A DNA stretch of 64,000 nucleotides from NCBI GenBank assembly GCA_963377175.1, contig CAUJNA010003035.1, positions 608,185-672,184 on the forward strand, written 5' to 3'. Below are positions 23,061 to 36,249 of this stretch, in pieces (the stretch's first letter is position 1; every line of letters begins with the position of its first letter). The notes under the pieces were generated by a model. That model worked only from the letters and a program-made list of their open reading frames with translations. It was not told the DNA's origin and made no database searches. The position numbers and the translations under genes are program-made. Origin of the DNA: Effrenium voratum (taxonomy: Eukaryota; Sar; Dinophyceae; Suessiales; Symbiodiniaceae).

Positions 23061-24309
23061 ATAGGTCGATCATTGATGAAACAGATCCGGAACCACCTGC
23101 GAAAATGGCCAGTGACGGTGTTGGGTGCTGCTCCATGTTCTGGTTGCTGTTGAAATCCTTGCTTCCCATGTGATTCGCCCCTCTTGGACACATGAGCTTT
23201 ATGCCACCCAAAACAAGGTTTACAACATCACAATGCAGAAACGCAAAAGTACTTCTTGGGCGCTAAAACCAAGTACGCGAAAGTGGTCGAATGACGCCCA
23301 AAGAGTCCCGTTCTTTTGCGTTTTCTTTCGGCAAACGTTCCAAATCATCTCAAGCATGCACCCCCATCCACGGATGGGCCTGGGAGCCAACACCTCAAGC
23401 GAGTCGCGCGGAGTGAAACCGATCACTTCCAGAGTGGATTGGCCGAAACCAGTCCATGGACAAATCCGCTTTGCACCAGTTGGGATTCACCATCCACGCT
23501 GTTTTGGCAACCAAACCAAAGTGACTAGAGGCCAGGAATTCGAGAAGTGAGAACTCGTCCAAGGGTCGAGGGGACAAGCCCGCTGATCCTTGCATGTCCT
23601 CACTCATAGTCACTACTAGTCGCTCATGGTCACTCATAGTCACTCGCAGCCACCATATGGGAGTGTCTTTTGTTGAGGGCACCCCTTTTGGCATGATTTC
23701 AAAGGGCACCAAAGGGAACGCCTGTGTGGAGGGGTACCCTATTTTGAGACACGTCCATATACAAGTCCCCATAGTCACTATTGGCTCCCTGGTCAGCATC
23801 GCAGACCTAGGACAGGTTTTCCGCATTTTTCGGGTGCGAGACAAGCATCGAGTTGCTTCCGGCGGTTGACTTCGCCGTGGCAACTGGGACCACGCATTGG
23901 TGGGTGGGATGGTCTGTTACTTAGGGCTGATGAAACAAGCAAGATCCCATTCAATTGGGATCCTGCTGCAGCTATGAAGCTAAACGAGGTCACAAAAGTG
24001 TCCCAAAGCAAGGAATCCCCTTTTCGACCAACCCAGCGGTCGGAATCATCCCAGACCGGACCATTGGTGTACTTTCCTTCCGAGCATCAAGCAATGCAAC
24101 GAGCCATGCTGACGTGGCCTTGTCGACCCCTGCTTCAACCCCCAGCTATCTATCAATCCAGGGGTTCTTGTTTCGATGGGATTTGCCAATGAATAGCCAA
24201 TGTGATTCATTCAGAGAAACAACTCCCCAAACAAGCATGAAGTCTAGCGGCGGTCTTGATGCACAGGACTTGAAACAGTCGAAGGCATTTAGCAAGCGGA
24301 TGTTTCCGA
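23061..24309. other. No gene seen; small GTCACTCATA tandem
   Basis: Four to six imperfect 10-bp units of GTCACTCATA type at about 23598-23650. Otherwise unrecognised. Confidence 0.45.
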
Positions 24310-24424
24310 AAAGACTGGGGATCGGTACCTTGAGTGGATTGACTCAAAAGAGTCTTCCCAAACTTTGACTCTTTTGAGAGTGCCGAACTTTGTACCGTTT
24401 TTTGCTACCGATCCCAGTTTCGAG
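24310..24424. mobile_element. Foldback with perfect 12-bp central stem
   Basis: CTCAAAAGAGTC (24343-24354) pairs perfectly with GACTCTTTTGAG (24367-24378). Outside it, GACTGGGGATCGGTAC is matched by the inverse of CTACCGATCCCAGTTTC. This makes an extended inverted structure of about 115 bp that resembles a small foldback element, found once here. Confidence 0.65.
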
Positions 24425-25111
24425 AAACACCCAATGAGCCGCGCCCAAGACCGATTGAGACCTGGTCCTGCCAAGCTAGTTACAAAGGTTGCCGTATATC
24501 CGGGTACAAGAATCCCATAAAGTGGGAAAACTTCGGTGGATGCCCTAAAATCCCCTCAAAAAGGTGGTAAAACCTTGGTGGATGTCCTAAATGTTGCAAG
24601 GACGGGAGCAAGGAAACCCTTTAACTTGACCATATGTCGCTGCCATGGTCTTGTGGCTGAGTATCTGTAGGAACCGGTTTTGGGCGCTGCTCTGCGGCGT
24701 GCGGTGAAACTGTCTGCTCGCCATGAGACGGGGAAATGGTCTGGGTGAGAAACAGGTCTGGACAAAAGAAAAAATGATCCATTCCCGGTTGGTTTCTTTT
24801 GGGAGGTCTCAAAAGGTACATAGGCTACTTGGCAATCAGTAACACTGTCTGACAAACCCAAGTGGGCAACTACTTCATCATATTAAAGACTCCACATTCA
24901 CAGCTTCCCTACCCGACCTTCCACACTGCATGTCGCTGGCCATTCGCCTACGGGGCTAACCATGCCCTCGGCCAGGAGCGTTCTGATTCCGCCCCCATAA
25001 AGACTGGAACGCGTTAAAAGGTCAAGGGCATGTTCAGGCGTGGGTTCTCGAGGTCTGAAGATGATCTACCTCTATAAACGATATATACAGCCTTGCAAGT
25101 GTCTACTCCTC
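24425..25111. other. No gene seen
   Basis: Includes a local duplication (GTGGGAAAACTTCGGTGGATG and GTGGTAAAACCTTGGTGGATG near 24521-24590). No coding domain was recognised. Confidence 0.4.
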
Positions 25112-25175
25112 CATCTGCTTGAGTCCCCTGGAAAAAATATGTTCAGCAGTGATAGATTCCCTTTAAAATCAACAG
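25112..25175 (+). repeat. Rep-F interspersed repeat, copy 2
   Basis: CCATCTGCTTGAGTCCCCTG, AAAAAATATGTTCAGCAGTG, ATAGATTCCCTTTAAAATCA. Confidence 0.65.
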
Positions 25176-28100
25176 GAGAAAAAAAAAAGAACAAAGAAAA
25201 AGAAAAAGAAAAAACAAATGGAAGTATTGGTACAAACATCCACACCTTTCAAACCAAGACCTGAACAAGCCCGCCGGAAAAGGTGCCCGCACATCTTTCT
25301 TCGCCCTGGCCAAGCGAATCGATGCCAATGCCAAACCCCAGGCGAACCGAGCCCACCGAGTCACCGAGGTTGCGCCGAACTGCAAATGACATCTTCACGT
25401 TCTGGCTCATCGTTCTATGTTTGATGAATCTAAACGTAAACGGTGGAGGCCCCGCAACAAGAGACTCACGGCATATGTTTGGCCAAACGGATGCCCCAAA
25501 AAGGAACAGATGTCAAAGCGGAGACAAAGAAACCTCTGAACAAACCCTTGGACAAATAGCTCGGCTTCGCGAACAGCCGGGTTCCCGCTGTGGCGAACGT
25601 CGCCTCGACTCCTTGGGCCTCTGGGGGGGGGTCGTGCCAAGACCTATTCGCCGGGCAGTCTCGGGGTTTGGGGAGATCATCGAAAAACACATCGAGGTGC
25701 TTTGGCCCCTTCACCTCCTCTCAATGACCCAAGCCAACACTAAGACTACCCATAAATATGCAATATATATATATAATGTTTTCCGCTCACATGAAATTCA
25801 CATGCCTGGGTGAATGATAAAAATCCTTCACCTAAAAACACAACACATCCCTCCTTGCACCTAGAACTCCAGTTTGTCATGAACATTCTTCCTTTTTGGT
25901 CTGACTTGTTTTGAGAACCAGACCTCCAGGCATGAAAATCCGTCCTTTTGGTCAGAAAATCGCAAGGGAAGCCCTCCAAACCAGGAAGAACCAGTGCACC
26001 ACGTGTCCGGGTGCCTTCCGGCGCGGGCCTCGATTCACTCCACGCCCTGGCGAGCGGCGAGCGCAAGAAGGGAGAAGCGGAGGCCAGGGAGCGCGCCAGA
26101 TGGCTTGGTTCCAGACGGGGCCAAGAGGTTTGGGTTGGAAGTCCAAAAGTTTGAGGCATCTGCCAAATTTAAATGGCCCGGACCAAAAAAGCCGAAAGTC
26201 GAGGAACTCGGGGAGCGAGGTGTTCAGGGTGGTGGGTCTGTGATTGAAACCTTTTGGATGGAAGTCTGCGGTCCCCATCTGAGAAATCCTCGAGCAAAAC
26301 GCCAGAAAGGCGTCCGTCACTTTTTCGGGCGGGCGAAACGGCAGCTCGTTTGGGGGTGCAGGGTCCTTGATGTCGAAACAAAACAGCTCACAAGGATTCT
26401 CCAGTTGCAAAACAATACGAGTCGGGCTTTTTGCAGGTCTCATTAAGAATCAAAGGACAATTTGTAATATTCTAGCTACTGAACTATTGCATGTCCTCGC
26501 CAGCTTGGCTACCAAACACGACTTCTGGCAACCACAGTTCCTAAGCATAAAATATGAAACCCAAGATTCATCGGCCCCGAAAAGGCAAAATTCCACTTGG
26601 GAAGGAAGCCGGATCATTTCGCGAGTACCCCGTTGAACTCCAGCAGGTTGGGTCGTTGATCCCCTGCAAAGAATTCCTGCGACGTGCGGGTGGTTTTTGG
26701 AGGGCAGGGAAGCCAGCAGTCCACCACCCACTTTGGGGGTTCCGATAAGACACACCACATACAAATCACAGGCTTTGATGTCGGGGTTCCCGACGGAGGC
26801 ACACCCGTAGCAAACCCAACGGTCGCCATGTGGCCACAAGGATGTGTGCGTTCAGGCACCAAAAGAAACTGCGATGCTGCTGCTTCCCAGCGGAAAGTCA
26901 CCAAAAAGGCAACAAGTTAGGAAGGTCAGCTAAGGATCACAACAGGGCCGTTCCAGGCTATGGTTTAGGACTCAAGCTTGGAAGAGAACCAGAGAGAAAA
27001 CGAAAAGCCGGCTGGATGCTTCCCCAATCTCAAGAAAGACCGCAACGGTTTGTGAAAGAGGCACTTTGGGCTCCGCGTGATGCTCTTTGGGCTCACACAA
27101 CTTGTTCAACATCTCGTGGGAGGGCGTTTGAGACCAGCCCTTTGGAAGATGTCCGAACTTTTTGACTGGACTCAAGGTGAGTTCTTAAACATGGAAAGGT
27201 TGACCATAGCTGTGAATCGTATCACAAGATCCCGGAGCACCCTCTCTCACGGGTGAACCAAAGCAACCCGTCTCTCGGCCAAACAAAAAAAAACGCAAGG
27301 CGCCTCTTCCAGCAAGCCCACGCGCGCCGAGCCTCGGAATTCGCGAATGCGAAGTGGTCTGCGTGCGAGTTCAGTAAGTCGCCTTAGCAACAATCCAGTT
27401 GAGTCATAAGCAAAATCCGGTGTCAAGATGGTCTACCCAGAACCCAATGCGGCAGCACTCATTTATGGCCGGGATCGCCCTTTACTACCCTCCAATTACC
27501 TGGGCTTTGATTGCGATCTCTTCCACCCAAAAGGACACCTCCAGTTGCCAGAATCGCACAGCGTGCTCCAGATTGACCCTTGGCCATGGGCAGGATTCTG
27601 CTGCCGGTCTGACCCAGCTTTAGGGTTTCATCCATCCCAACTGGTGCAGGAGTTTGTCCATTGAAGGACATGGGCTCTACTTCAACCAACATGGGCTGGT
27701 GCGCCTTCGACCCCTTTGGGAATTTGAAGAACTCGCCGATTTGGGGAAGAGAGCTCCTTCACTGTGCGTGCGCCAAGCCACGTTCCCGGCTGCCCACTGA
27801 TCCTGATCAGAAAAGGAAGCCCTTTGTGGAGTCAACCATTGAGGGACCCACCGGGCCAAACCAAAAACTGCCCCAACTGCGGGCGGAGTTTGTGGCTGGA
27901 CTTGTCGATTTGGCCTTGGAGCTCGCCGTTTGGTTCCCGATCTTCATCCCTTACCCACAAAAGCATTCCATTCCCACCAGCGACCCTCACCTTTGGTCCA
28001 GGATCTCCAAGGTGAATGAATTGGGGAAGGAGCTTTGGATACCTCTTTACCCCTCTGCTTGTTCAAGGATAGCCCCCCAGCCTCCCCCCTCCCCCCCAAC

Positions 28101-30439
28101 CAAAATGAAAAAACAAACTATTCAAGGTTTAGCCAGGTTTGGATTTTTACCCAACCAGGTTGTATTGACTTGCTTCCTGAGTGGGTTGACCACTTCATGT
28201 CCAAACACTTGGATTGACACTAAGAATGATCTTCCCAAAAAGTATCAAAGAACTGCCTCGCCCACCCCAAGCCCCCCCCCCACCCAAACAAAAAAAAAAC
28301 TTCATTCAAGGTTTAGCTAGGAACTCAAGCAGTGCAGCCCTTGTCCAAGGGTCTTCTAAACCCAATCCCGGTTTCCCAACACTCCGCCACTGGGCTTCTC
28401 ATTTCGGGTAAGTCGCTCGACCGTTTCGGGGCCCCGGCACGCTGGCTCCGAGTCCGCCTGTGTGCTCAGCTCTCGATTGGTGGCCTTTCAAGGGAAATGA
28501 ACAATGAATCGATGCCTTTGCTTTTTGGTTTTTTGGTTTTTTGTTGTTTTGTGTTTTTTTTCGAGAAATTGGTGTTTTGGCTTTTGTTTATTATTATTGT
28601 TGTAACAACCAATTCACCATAGCGACGTCATATTGTCCCAACAATGGGACGACGAGGCGGACGAGACTGCCGGCTGTCTCGGCCATGACAGGGACTCAAC
28701 CACTCTGGGCATGGTCGGCAACGGCACGTTGGCATCACCGGACAATGTCTGTGCCCGCGCCAGCTGCGCCATAAAGCGCCAAACTCCTCAGGCGTACTGG
28801 CGACAGGATGTCTGGCCTGCTGCCCACGATCTCCGAGATGTGGCAAAAGACGCAAGCAAATCTTCTTGCGACAGATTTCCGTTAGACCAAGGCTCGTGTT
28901 GGTTCGTCACTGGTGCCTCACAAGTTTTGACGTTCGCCACCACAATTGTCAAGAGATGTTTGTTGTGTTTTACGACATGCCATACAAACCCAGAACCACT
29001 AGGGTATGTATCAAAATGGTGGCGAGGTATGCATGCAAACCAATCTGCAAAAGCTGGGCTGCCCTCAGAAAAAGCTGCAAAGCTAAGGAACCGGACCAAG
29101 CAGGGGTCAGGTGGCATAGAGCCCCCCATGGGACGTGGATCAGATTGATTTTCCGTTTGTTCACCCTTCAGAGAATCCACCCCCTACTCCGAGCATCCAC
29201 CTTTGCTAAGGGTGTCTTTGGCAAATACCTCCGCTTTTTCGTCAGGGGTTGGCATCGTGGGTGTTGGGCGAAGGAGGCACCAAAAGGTTCCTCTTGTTTG
29301 CCGATGCTCTTCCTGAAGCATTCCGGGAAAGCAAGCTGGTCACGCATAGAGAGACTTTAAACAGGGATCGGTCTGTCCCCTGTCACCCCAAAAGCCAAGT
29401 CAACGTCATATTCCCAAAAGTGATGGTTATGCCACCCATAAACGGGAAACATGAGGGCCTCGTTGGGAAGCCGGGATTTCTTGACGGGAAGACCGATGAC
29501 GAGACCCTTGGACTCGCTCGCTATGGCAAATCCAGAGGCCCCCCAGTGACGGGAAAAAATGGATCGACACCTTTTTGGGCAGTCACCTTTGAAGGCAACC
29601 CCCTCTCCAAACATGGAGAAGCACGATCACAGGCCTGGGATCTGAATTACTATCTGGACATCCAAAGGGAGCCTGACATTTGATATGAACAAGACATCTT
29701 CCCAATCGATCCAACCCGATCGATTTGGTCCCCCCCCCCCACATGAGGAATGCCTCGTACAAGCAAAGACAAGATGTGAGCCGCGGCCTATATTTCCTGT
29801 GTCCCAAACTGACAAGCGACAATGGGAGCTTGGTGAGTAACCCCCGTTCCCGAACTGATCGCCATTTGGTGTGTGGTCCATGTCATCCTCTTCAGTACAA
29901 TAGACTCACTTGCCCAAAGGACCCAGAAATACAAGGTCAACCTTTTGGCACCTCCACTAAAAGTGAACCAAAACGGGAAAACCAAAAGGTCAAAAGGTCG
30001 GCTTTGGGCAACTGAGTAGACAAAGAACATATTGAGCATTGCCCGTGGCGGCGGGGAAATCACGTTTTTTGGGAAGCGGAGGTATGCCCACGCCCCGAAG
30101 CCATCGAAGCCGTCGAAACGGGAGGTGGCGCCGTCTTTCTGCTACAAACCGACGAGGGGCGTCCCATCCAGGCGCCTTTTCCACTTCCTTTTCCGAGTGG
30201 GTCTCTTGATCCTTTTCTGAAGGTAACACTTTTTTGTACTATGTCATAACTCAATCTCAAGTCTCAGCATCCTCCACAGAAGTCTCAAGGATGTTCATGT
30301 GCGAGAGGGACCTGCTGGCAATGGTCTGTGTGAATTTGGGATTCTCATTGACAAGGGGGTTCTCAAGACCAAAGGTGCAGATAGATTCCTAGGGTGTTAG
30401 TTCCTTAGTGGCTCCCTGGATCATTTGCTAAAGCTCAAT
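25176..30439. other. Long stretch without supported genes
   Basis: Many frames of 80-220 codons overlap on both strands (for example 25952-26446, 27661-28320, 28633-29360). No catalytic motif or known fold was recognised. Homopolymer or low-complexity spots are an A/G tract at 25171-25215, a short TA run at 25760 and a T-rich tract at 28520-28600. The segment 28625-28960 is visibly more GC-rich than its surroundings and might be a decayed exon, but the two strands give equally plausible frames. Confidence 0.35.
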
Positions 30440-30655
30440 CTAGTGGGATATGTCATAATTCAATCTCAAGTCAGCATCTAAAAGTCCAAGGGTGTCTCCA
30501 AGGGTGTCTCTGAACATTCTAAAAGCTTCCGGGTGTGGCGAAAAAATCTCTCGCGCCTCCATTTGAGCACGCAAGCCCTTGATCTTCTCTGACAGCTCGG
30601 CATGGTAGTCCTGAAGAGCGTCCCCAGGGTTCAACCCCCCTTTAAAAGAATCCAT
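30440..30655 (-). CDS. Candidate host exon or gene fragment, unknown product
   Basis: A - strand frame of 71 codons reads as a plausible soluble helical segment: residues 12-37 are charged and heptad-like (for example LSEKIKGLRAQMEARE), followed by HPEAFRMFRDTLGDTLGLLD. A related but frame-broken copy of its end (LRLNYDI versus LRLSYDI) lies about 200 bp away at 30236-30310, so the segment may be duplicated or a repeat. No domain is recognised and no splice sites are fixed. It could equally be chance. Confidence is low. Confidence 0.25.
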   Translation of the reverse strand: MDSFKGGLNPGDALQDYHAELSEKIKGLRAQMEAREIFSPHPEAFRMFRDTLGDTLGLLDADLRLNYDISH

Positions 30656-31483
30656 TTAGATCTGTAGCTCTTGGGCATACCATGGTGGTTCTATGAGCCC
30701 CCATTGAGGGTATAGACTCCATCGAACATGGGCATCTTGGTCCATTCTCACTCCGTCTTAGCTTATGGCTTGATCCCACAAAGCAAGTTGGGGTTAAAAC
30801 AAAGAGGATCCCTCAAAAATGAAGAGGCTGCAAAGCTTCCGTGTCCAAGGGGGCTCCACTGCTTCAAAGACCTGATAACTTTCTGGAATTCCTTGGCAAA
30901 GGGAAGCGAGAAGATGTTGGTTTCCTTTAAAACCAACCAAAAAGGGGGCACCCTCAAAAAACAGACACACCCGGGGAAAAGCCACAGAAAGTGGCGAGAC
31001 AAACCCTACGAGCGAGATCGCGGCTTGGGGTGGTCAAGACGTTGGATGTTTTGACTGGACTGTTCAAAATGGGTGTGGTTTTTTGCGAGTACCCCTTTTA
31101 AGGTTGGAGTAGAAGGACCTCCACTGTTCTTGGGCTCCTGGCATTTTGACACATACACAAATGGAGGGCGGCCAATCCAAATCTCCATAATCCCCAGCGG
31201 CAAACCACGGATTGCCTGCGGAGAGCCCAGCTTGAGGTTTCATACCAAGAAATCAAACCAGATTCAGTTTCAGAAGCCCCCCTAAGCACCTAAAATGGGG
31301 AGCGCTGGATTCGTGTTTTGCTCTGAAGAGGCGCCGTTTCTCCGGTGAGTTCCATTGCGCCCTGTCGCAACTCCTCATCCTCCTCCACCGGCACCTCCGA
31401 CCGGCGCCGGCACCTGGCGAAAGACAGTGGGCGCGGGCACCTGGCGAATTTTGCGAGGGTGTCTGGTGGAAATAGAAGCCGTA
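30656..31483. other. No gene seen
   Basis: No recognised repeat family or coding domain. Confidence 0.4.
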
Positions 31484-31532
31484 GGTGGGTAAGGGCTGAT
31501 TGTGGGTAAGGGCTTGTTGTGGGTATGGGCGT
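31484..31532 (+). repeat. Small patch of GTGGGTAAGGG minisatellite
   Basis: About three units of the G-rich 16-18 bp repeat (GTGGGTAAGGGCTGATT type) that is expanded 540 bp downstream. Confidence 0.8.
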
Positions 31533-32069
31533 ATCCTAGGGCTTCACCGCCCGCCAACCCTCCCCTCCCACCACCCCTTCCCAACTTCCCACCCTACCGT
31601 GGCAGCGCGTGCATGCGCGCGCGCGCGTTTGCGCGCGTACAACACGCGTGAGTGCTTGCGCGCGCGCGTGTCGCGCACCCAAAGCCAATCAGACGAAGAC
31701 TGCGTTCCCGGCATTCCCTCTCAGCCCCACAACAAACTTGGAAAATGACGATGTCCGCCCACCGCCGAGACCTACTGTCAAGAGGGCGATTTTCCGGGTT
31801 GGCAAGGGGGGATGCTGGTGAAGCGCGCGAGGATGTGGAGGAATGCTGGCGCGTGTCGGGGGCGATTTGCACGTTATTTACAGTGTTATTGAAGGTTGGG
31901 CAACATGGTATCAGGAGCCCGTCGCAAGGCCAGGGATGTCGGGATGTTTTGGGGTCCAAGTGTCTGGGCTGGCCTGCGTCCAGGTGATGCAGGGGATGCT
32001 GAGGAGGAGCTTCTGGTGCAACAAAACACATCAGCGGTATACCCTACGGGTAGGGTTGCCGGGATTCTT
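31533..32069. other. No gene; GCGCGC-rich patch
   Basis: An alternating purine/pyrimidine GCGCGCGTTTGCGCGCG-type block lies at about 31611-31675. Nothing coding is supported. Confidence 0.45.
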
Positions 32070-32335
32070 GTGGGTAAGGGTGTATTCTGGGTAAGGGATT
32101 GTTGTGGGTAAGGGATTGTTGCGGGGAAGCGCATGTTGCGGGTAAGGGATTTTTGTGGGTAAGGGTGTATTGTGGGTAAGGGATTGTTGTGGGTAAAGGC
32201 GTATTGTGGGTAAGGGGTTGTTGTCGGGAAGCGCATGTTGCGGGTAAGGGATTCTTGTCGGTGAAAGCGTATTGTGGGTAAGGGATTGTTGTGGGTAAGG
32301 GCTGATTGTGGGTGAGGGATTGTTGTGGGTTTGGG
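32070..32335 (+). repeat. 18-bp G-rich minisatellite
   Basis: About 15 imperfect units of GTGGGTAAGGGATTGTTG, with variants ending GTGTATT or GCGCATGTT. Each unit has GGGTAAGGG, so the + strand could form G-quadruplexes. The long - strand frame across it is rich in Pro, Thr, Asn and Tyr and is a repeat translation. Confidence 0.92.
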
Positions 32336-33835
32336 CACCAATTTCTGTTTGGAATAAGAACCATGCGGCAGGAATGGAAGCTTTCTGTGGGTCTGGGGAA
32401 ATGGCATCTGGATTGACTCACCCACAAATTGGCTTACAAATTCACATGGACCCCGAAAAGGGGGGCCTTTCCTGAGTTTCATGTTAATTTGAGGATTACA
32501 TGGCAAGTCTTCGGTCATAGATGGGCAATTATGTGAGGATGACAAGATCCTTGTTGAACAGCAGCTCCTCACTGTTGATCGGCAAACTTGACAAGGATAG
32601 TGTTCCACCAGCACACCTTGGGACAAACACAAAACGGGGCCCTTCCAGCCCCTTTTGAAAGGTTTTTTTGCCGGAACTGTCTGATGGAAGGCGTACATGT
32701 CTCTCCTGAACTGAATCGCCTCACCTCGATCTACAACCTCACCGCATAGCAAGAATGCCAGTATCGCGCACGCACATACCTCATGACCTCATGCATGTGT
32801 GAGTAAAGAAATAATAATGCAGTAATTCCTATAACAGTAGGTACTGTGTATGGGGCACATATTTTCCGTAGCACTTCGAAGTTGATTCAAAAGGCTTTTC
32901 ACCCACCGCTACCCTCATTTGAAAGTGGGCGAAGGGATTATGGTCCAAACCTGCTACTAAAATAATCCACCCAGAACTGCTCATGGTTTAAAAAAGTCCT
33001 AACAAAAACAAAACACAGATATCCGCACCAATTCCTGGTTGGGCGTGTCCCCAATTCTAACCTTCAACACCCCGGGTTAGTCACTAACACTCACCAGCTG
33101 TTTATGGCACCCCTTGCTATGGCTCTGAAACAGTTCTTGCATGTCCAAAATGTCTGCGCCCGGAACGGGTCGCAGCTCAAGCCTGTTCCTTATCGGCTAT
33201 GTTCATGCGGAACCTGTGTGTGTGTGTGTGTTGCGCGTTTGAGTGTTTGTTTGCTTGTGTGCTTGTGTGCCTCTGTGTGTGTGTGTGTTGGCGGGTTTGT
33301 GTGTTTGTGTTTTTGTGTGTGCCAAGGATGGGTGAGGCCGCCTGCACCAATTTACTAATTCGCCAACCAACATTGAAAAAGGACATTCATGTGAGCTCGT
33401 CGTCCCGATCGGCTCGGTGCAAGAAAGTGCAGAATCCCATTTGTTTTTCGCCGTGAAGAGGCCCTGATGGCAACTCGCATTTGGGAACCATTTGGGTGTG
33501 GCTTGTTTTAGGGGACCCCCAAAAAATGTGGTTTTCGTTTGGTTTCCCTTTGAAACCATCCAAAAATGGCCCATGTTTCTTAAAAGGAACATCCTCACGA
33601 GTGATTGGTTGACATGAATCCCCGCCTAAATGATGTCCGTCTGTCCATTGAAAATTCTTATGGCTGCTTGGAGGAAGCTCGCCCAAGGGGGTCGTCGGCT
33701 GGGAACTCCTTTGCTGCGTGGAAAAATCCTGCTGAGGACCAAACGCTCGCTGGTGCGTTCTTGGCATGAATTTGTTTAGAATGAGCCCACAAAACAACCT
33801 ATGGTTTTCGTATGGTTTCCCATCTTGGGCCGTTT
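32336..33835. other. No gene; GT-rich tract
   Basis: A GT-rich tract with TTTG interruptions lies at about 33214-33322. Frames across it are Cys/Val or Thr/His repeat translations. No gene was recognised. Confidence 0.45.
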
Positions 33836-33893
33836 CAACTCATTCCAACTCATTCCAACTCATTCCAACTCATTCCAACTCATTCCAACTCAT
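33836..33893 (+). repeat. 10-bp tandem array
   Basis: More than five perfect units of CAACTCATTC. Confidence 0.95.
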
Positions 33894-35592
33894 TTCCCTA
33901 CCCATCACACCGGCAAGCCCAGTTTTGGGACGTTTCCCGTTTTGGGCCAAGCCAGATGCGCCGCAGCGCCAGATGCGTCAGCGCCAGCAGGCACAGCAGG
34001 CCTCCGGCTTTTTGTTTGGCAGCACTTCTCATACTAAAGCAAAGGGCCAATGAGGGGGTCCCTTAAAAAACCAAAGCATGCTAGGCTTCTTGGGTAAAGC
34101 TGGGGAATGAGGATTCAGAAGGCTTCTTGGCTACTTTGCCCAACAAACCCTACCCGATAATCTGCATTTGTTCGACAATTCCAAAAGCCGAATTGAGATT
34201 TGGATCCCCGAGTAAACGACCTTACGGTGAGCTCGCTATACCGAATCGGTGAGCTCGCTCTAAAATTGGCAGATCCATGATAGAGGCACCCCATCTGTTT
34301 GGCACCGGTGGGTTTGGGGACGCCGTGGTTTTGGTTGGGGCTTGGGATTGGGTGGGCGAAGCTACTACGCAAGAGACACCCGTGGTTCAAACAAGATGCT
34401 TCGCAGGTGCAGTAGGACAGTTGTTCTTTGGGCTAGTTAGGTTGCAATCCATTTTTGGGCAGTTTGTTGGAATAGGATTGAGGAACCCATGGCTGTCGCC
34501 GTCTGTTCGGGGAACCTGATGGCCAGTATGACGGGAACCGGTTTTTGAGTTCGTACCCCCGCTGGTGGCTAATTGAACCCTGCTTGAGATGGCGCTCAAG
34601 GGTACCTAAGCCAAAGCCATCTTGAAAGCCGAGGTTGACGTGGGTTGGCGGGCGGGCGGGTGAGTTGGGTTGATGGGTTGGGTTGGCTGGGCGGCTTGGC
34701 TGCCATTGGTGGAAGTCTTCATCTCGGCACATGATTCATAACCCCCTCGGATTAAAGACGTCCCTTTCCGGCCCAAGAATTAGCACACAACAATTTGTTA
34801 ACATTACCAAAGCTATTGCCAATACTTTTGCCAATACTAACTCCTTTCATAATCTGCAAGGGTTGCCATTCCAGAAATCAAGGACAAAGAGGCTAGCCGG
34901 AAACAGCAAATTTCATCTTACAATATGTTTCAAAAGAAAAAAAGTTTGACAAAGTGCCCCCCCCCCAACCTGAATAACACAAAAACCCCTCTGATTCATC
35001 CTGGCTTTTTCAATGGCAAATCAAATGTGCAGCTGTCCGCAAAGGAAAGGACTGAAGAGGACTGGAGGGGACTGGCCAGGTCCAAGGACCTTGAGGTGGG
35101 GGGGTGGCCAAGAATTTTCTGGTTGCATGTGCTGAAAATGCACTACCAAACTGCAATGATAGTGGGGAATTAAGCCTTTCTGATACCAAAGGGTGGGGTG
35201 AGGCTCGGGGCCTCTGGTTGGTCACACTGCGATCAAGGCACACCATACTGCACCAGTTGCTGGAATTCATCCACAAGCAAGGCACCTTCATAGCCAGGCC
35301 CGGTATAATTCGCGCAAGTGCTACGTCATCTTGTCCAGAAGGTTCTGCCCCCCTCCCCTCCCCTGTTGAAGGTCTACCCGGAGGAAAACAGACCACTGCG
35401 ACAGCCCGGCCTAAAATGATGGAGGCCCAGTTCACAGCAGCGGCCTTGCGGTACAACCGCACCTGCGCTTTGCGGGTCTTCCTTGTTACAGCAGACACGA
35501 AACTTGGAAGACTTCCTTGTATGGGGAGCCAGGTAGAGTTCTCAAACAAATCGTGCTCCACTCTGGCTTAGGGCACTTACAACCCTTTGAGT
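33894..35592. other. No gene supported
   Basis: A GGCGGGCGGGTGAGTTGGGT patch at 34645-34700 resembles the tetranucleotide array at 9.8 kb. Opposing frames at 35010-35571 on both strands cannot be decided between. Confidence 0.35.
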
Positions 35593-35631
35593 GGTCTAAA
35601 ACCAGGGGTTTTAGACCAGTGGTCTAAAACC
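35593..35631. repeat. Perfect 11-bp hairpin plus a third unit
   Basis: GGTCTAAAACC (35593-35603), AGG loop, GGTTTTAGACC (35607-35617). A direct third copy GGTCTAAAACC follows at 35621-35631. Confidence 0.85.
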
Positions 35632-36249
35632 ATGATTTTAGCGACCAGTTCATCCAATTTTGCCCCACCCTTCAGCTGGTTCCAGTTCGTCGGCTTGAAC
35701 TTCCGTCCGTGAGAAGGGGTGGGCCATTCTCTTCACCCACCCTTCGCCCCCCGCAAACCGTGGCATGTCCACCTCCTCAAAGCAGCGGCTGTGAGCGCTG
35801 AGACCCAAAATTAGTCAGAAATATGTCTGTGTTGGGACGTGCAAAATGCCCGGAAAAGCCTCAATACTGTTTGGAATTCCCCAGAATTCCCCAAACACCT
35901 CAAGAATTCCAAAAAGAGTCCAGGCCATGTTTAGGGCAGGTATGGTTGCTGAGGTTTTGGGAATATTGGGAATTTTGAGAAAACTTCCGCAATTATGGTG
36001 GGTTGGTTGGGAATGTTGCATGTACTGAGTTTTTTGTTTGGAACTTCCATAGTTGCTGAGACTTTGGGGATTTTGTGTATGTTTGGATATTTGTGGAATT
36101 CTCGGGTCTTTTTGGAATCTTGCATTTACTGAGGGTTCTTTTGGGAACGTCCATCCCAAACATAGGTGCTAAGACTTTGGGCATTTTGGGTATTTTGGGA
36201 TTTTGTGGAATTGTCGAGGCTTGTATGGAATTTACTGAGAGTTAAACTA
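35632..36249. other. No gene; GGAATT/TTGGGA-rich
   Basis: Between about 35860 and 36230 short words such as AATTCC, TTTTGGGA and TTGTGGAATT recur irregularly, a loose degenerate repeat. No coding domain was recognised. Confidence 0.4.

Noticed and set aside
28625..28960. GC-rich possible exon
   Set aside because: Both strands give comparable frames and no domain or splice pattern favours one.
32070..32335. Telomere-like repeat
   Set aside because: GGGTAAGGG is G-rich but the unit is 18 bp and not TTTAGGG or TTAGGG; it is a minisatellite.
31886..32752. 288-codon - strand frame rich in Pro, Thr, Asn and Tyr
   Set aside because: Mostly translation of the 18-bp minisatellite.
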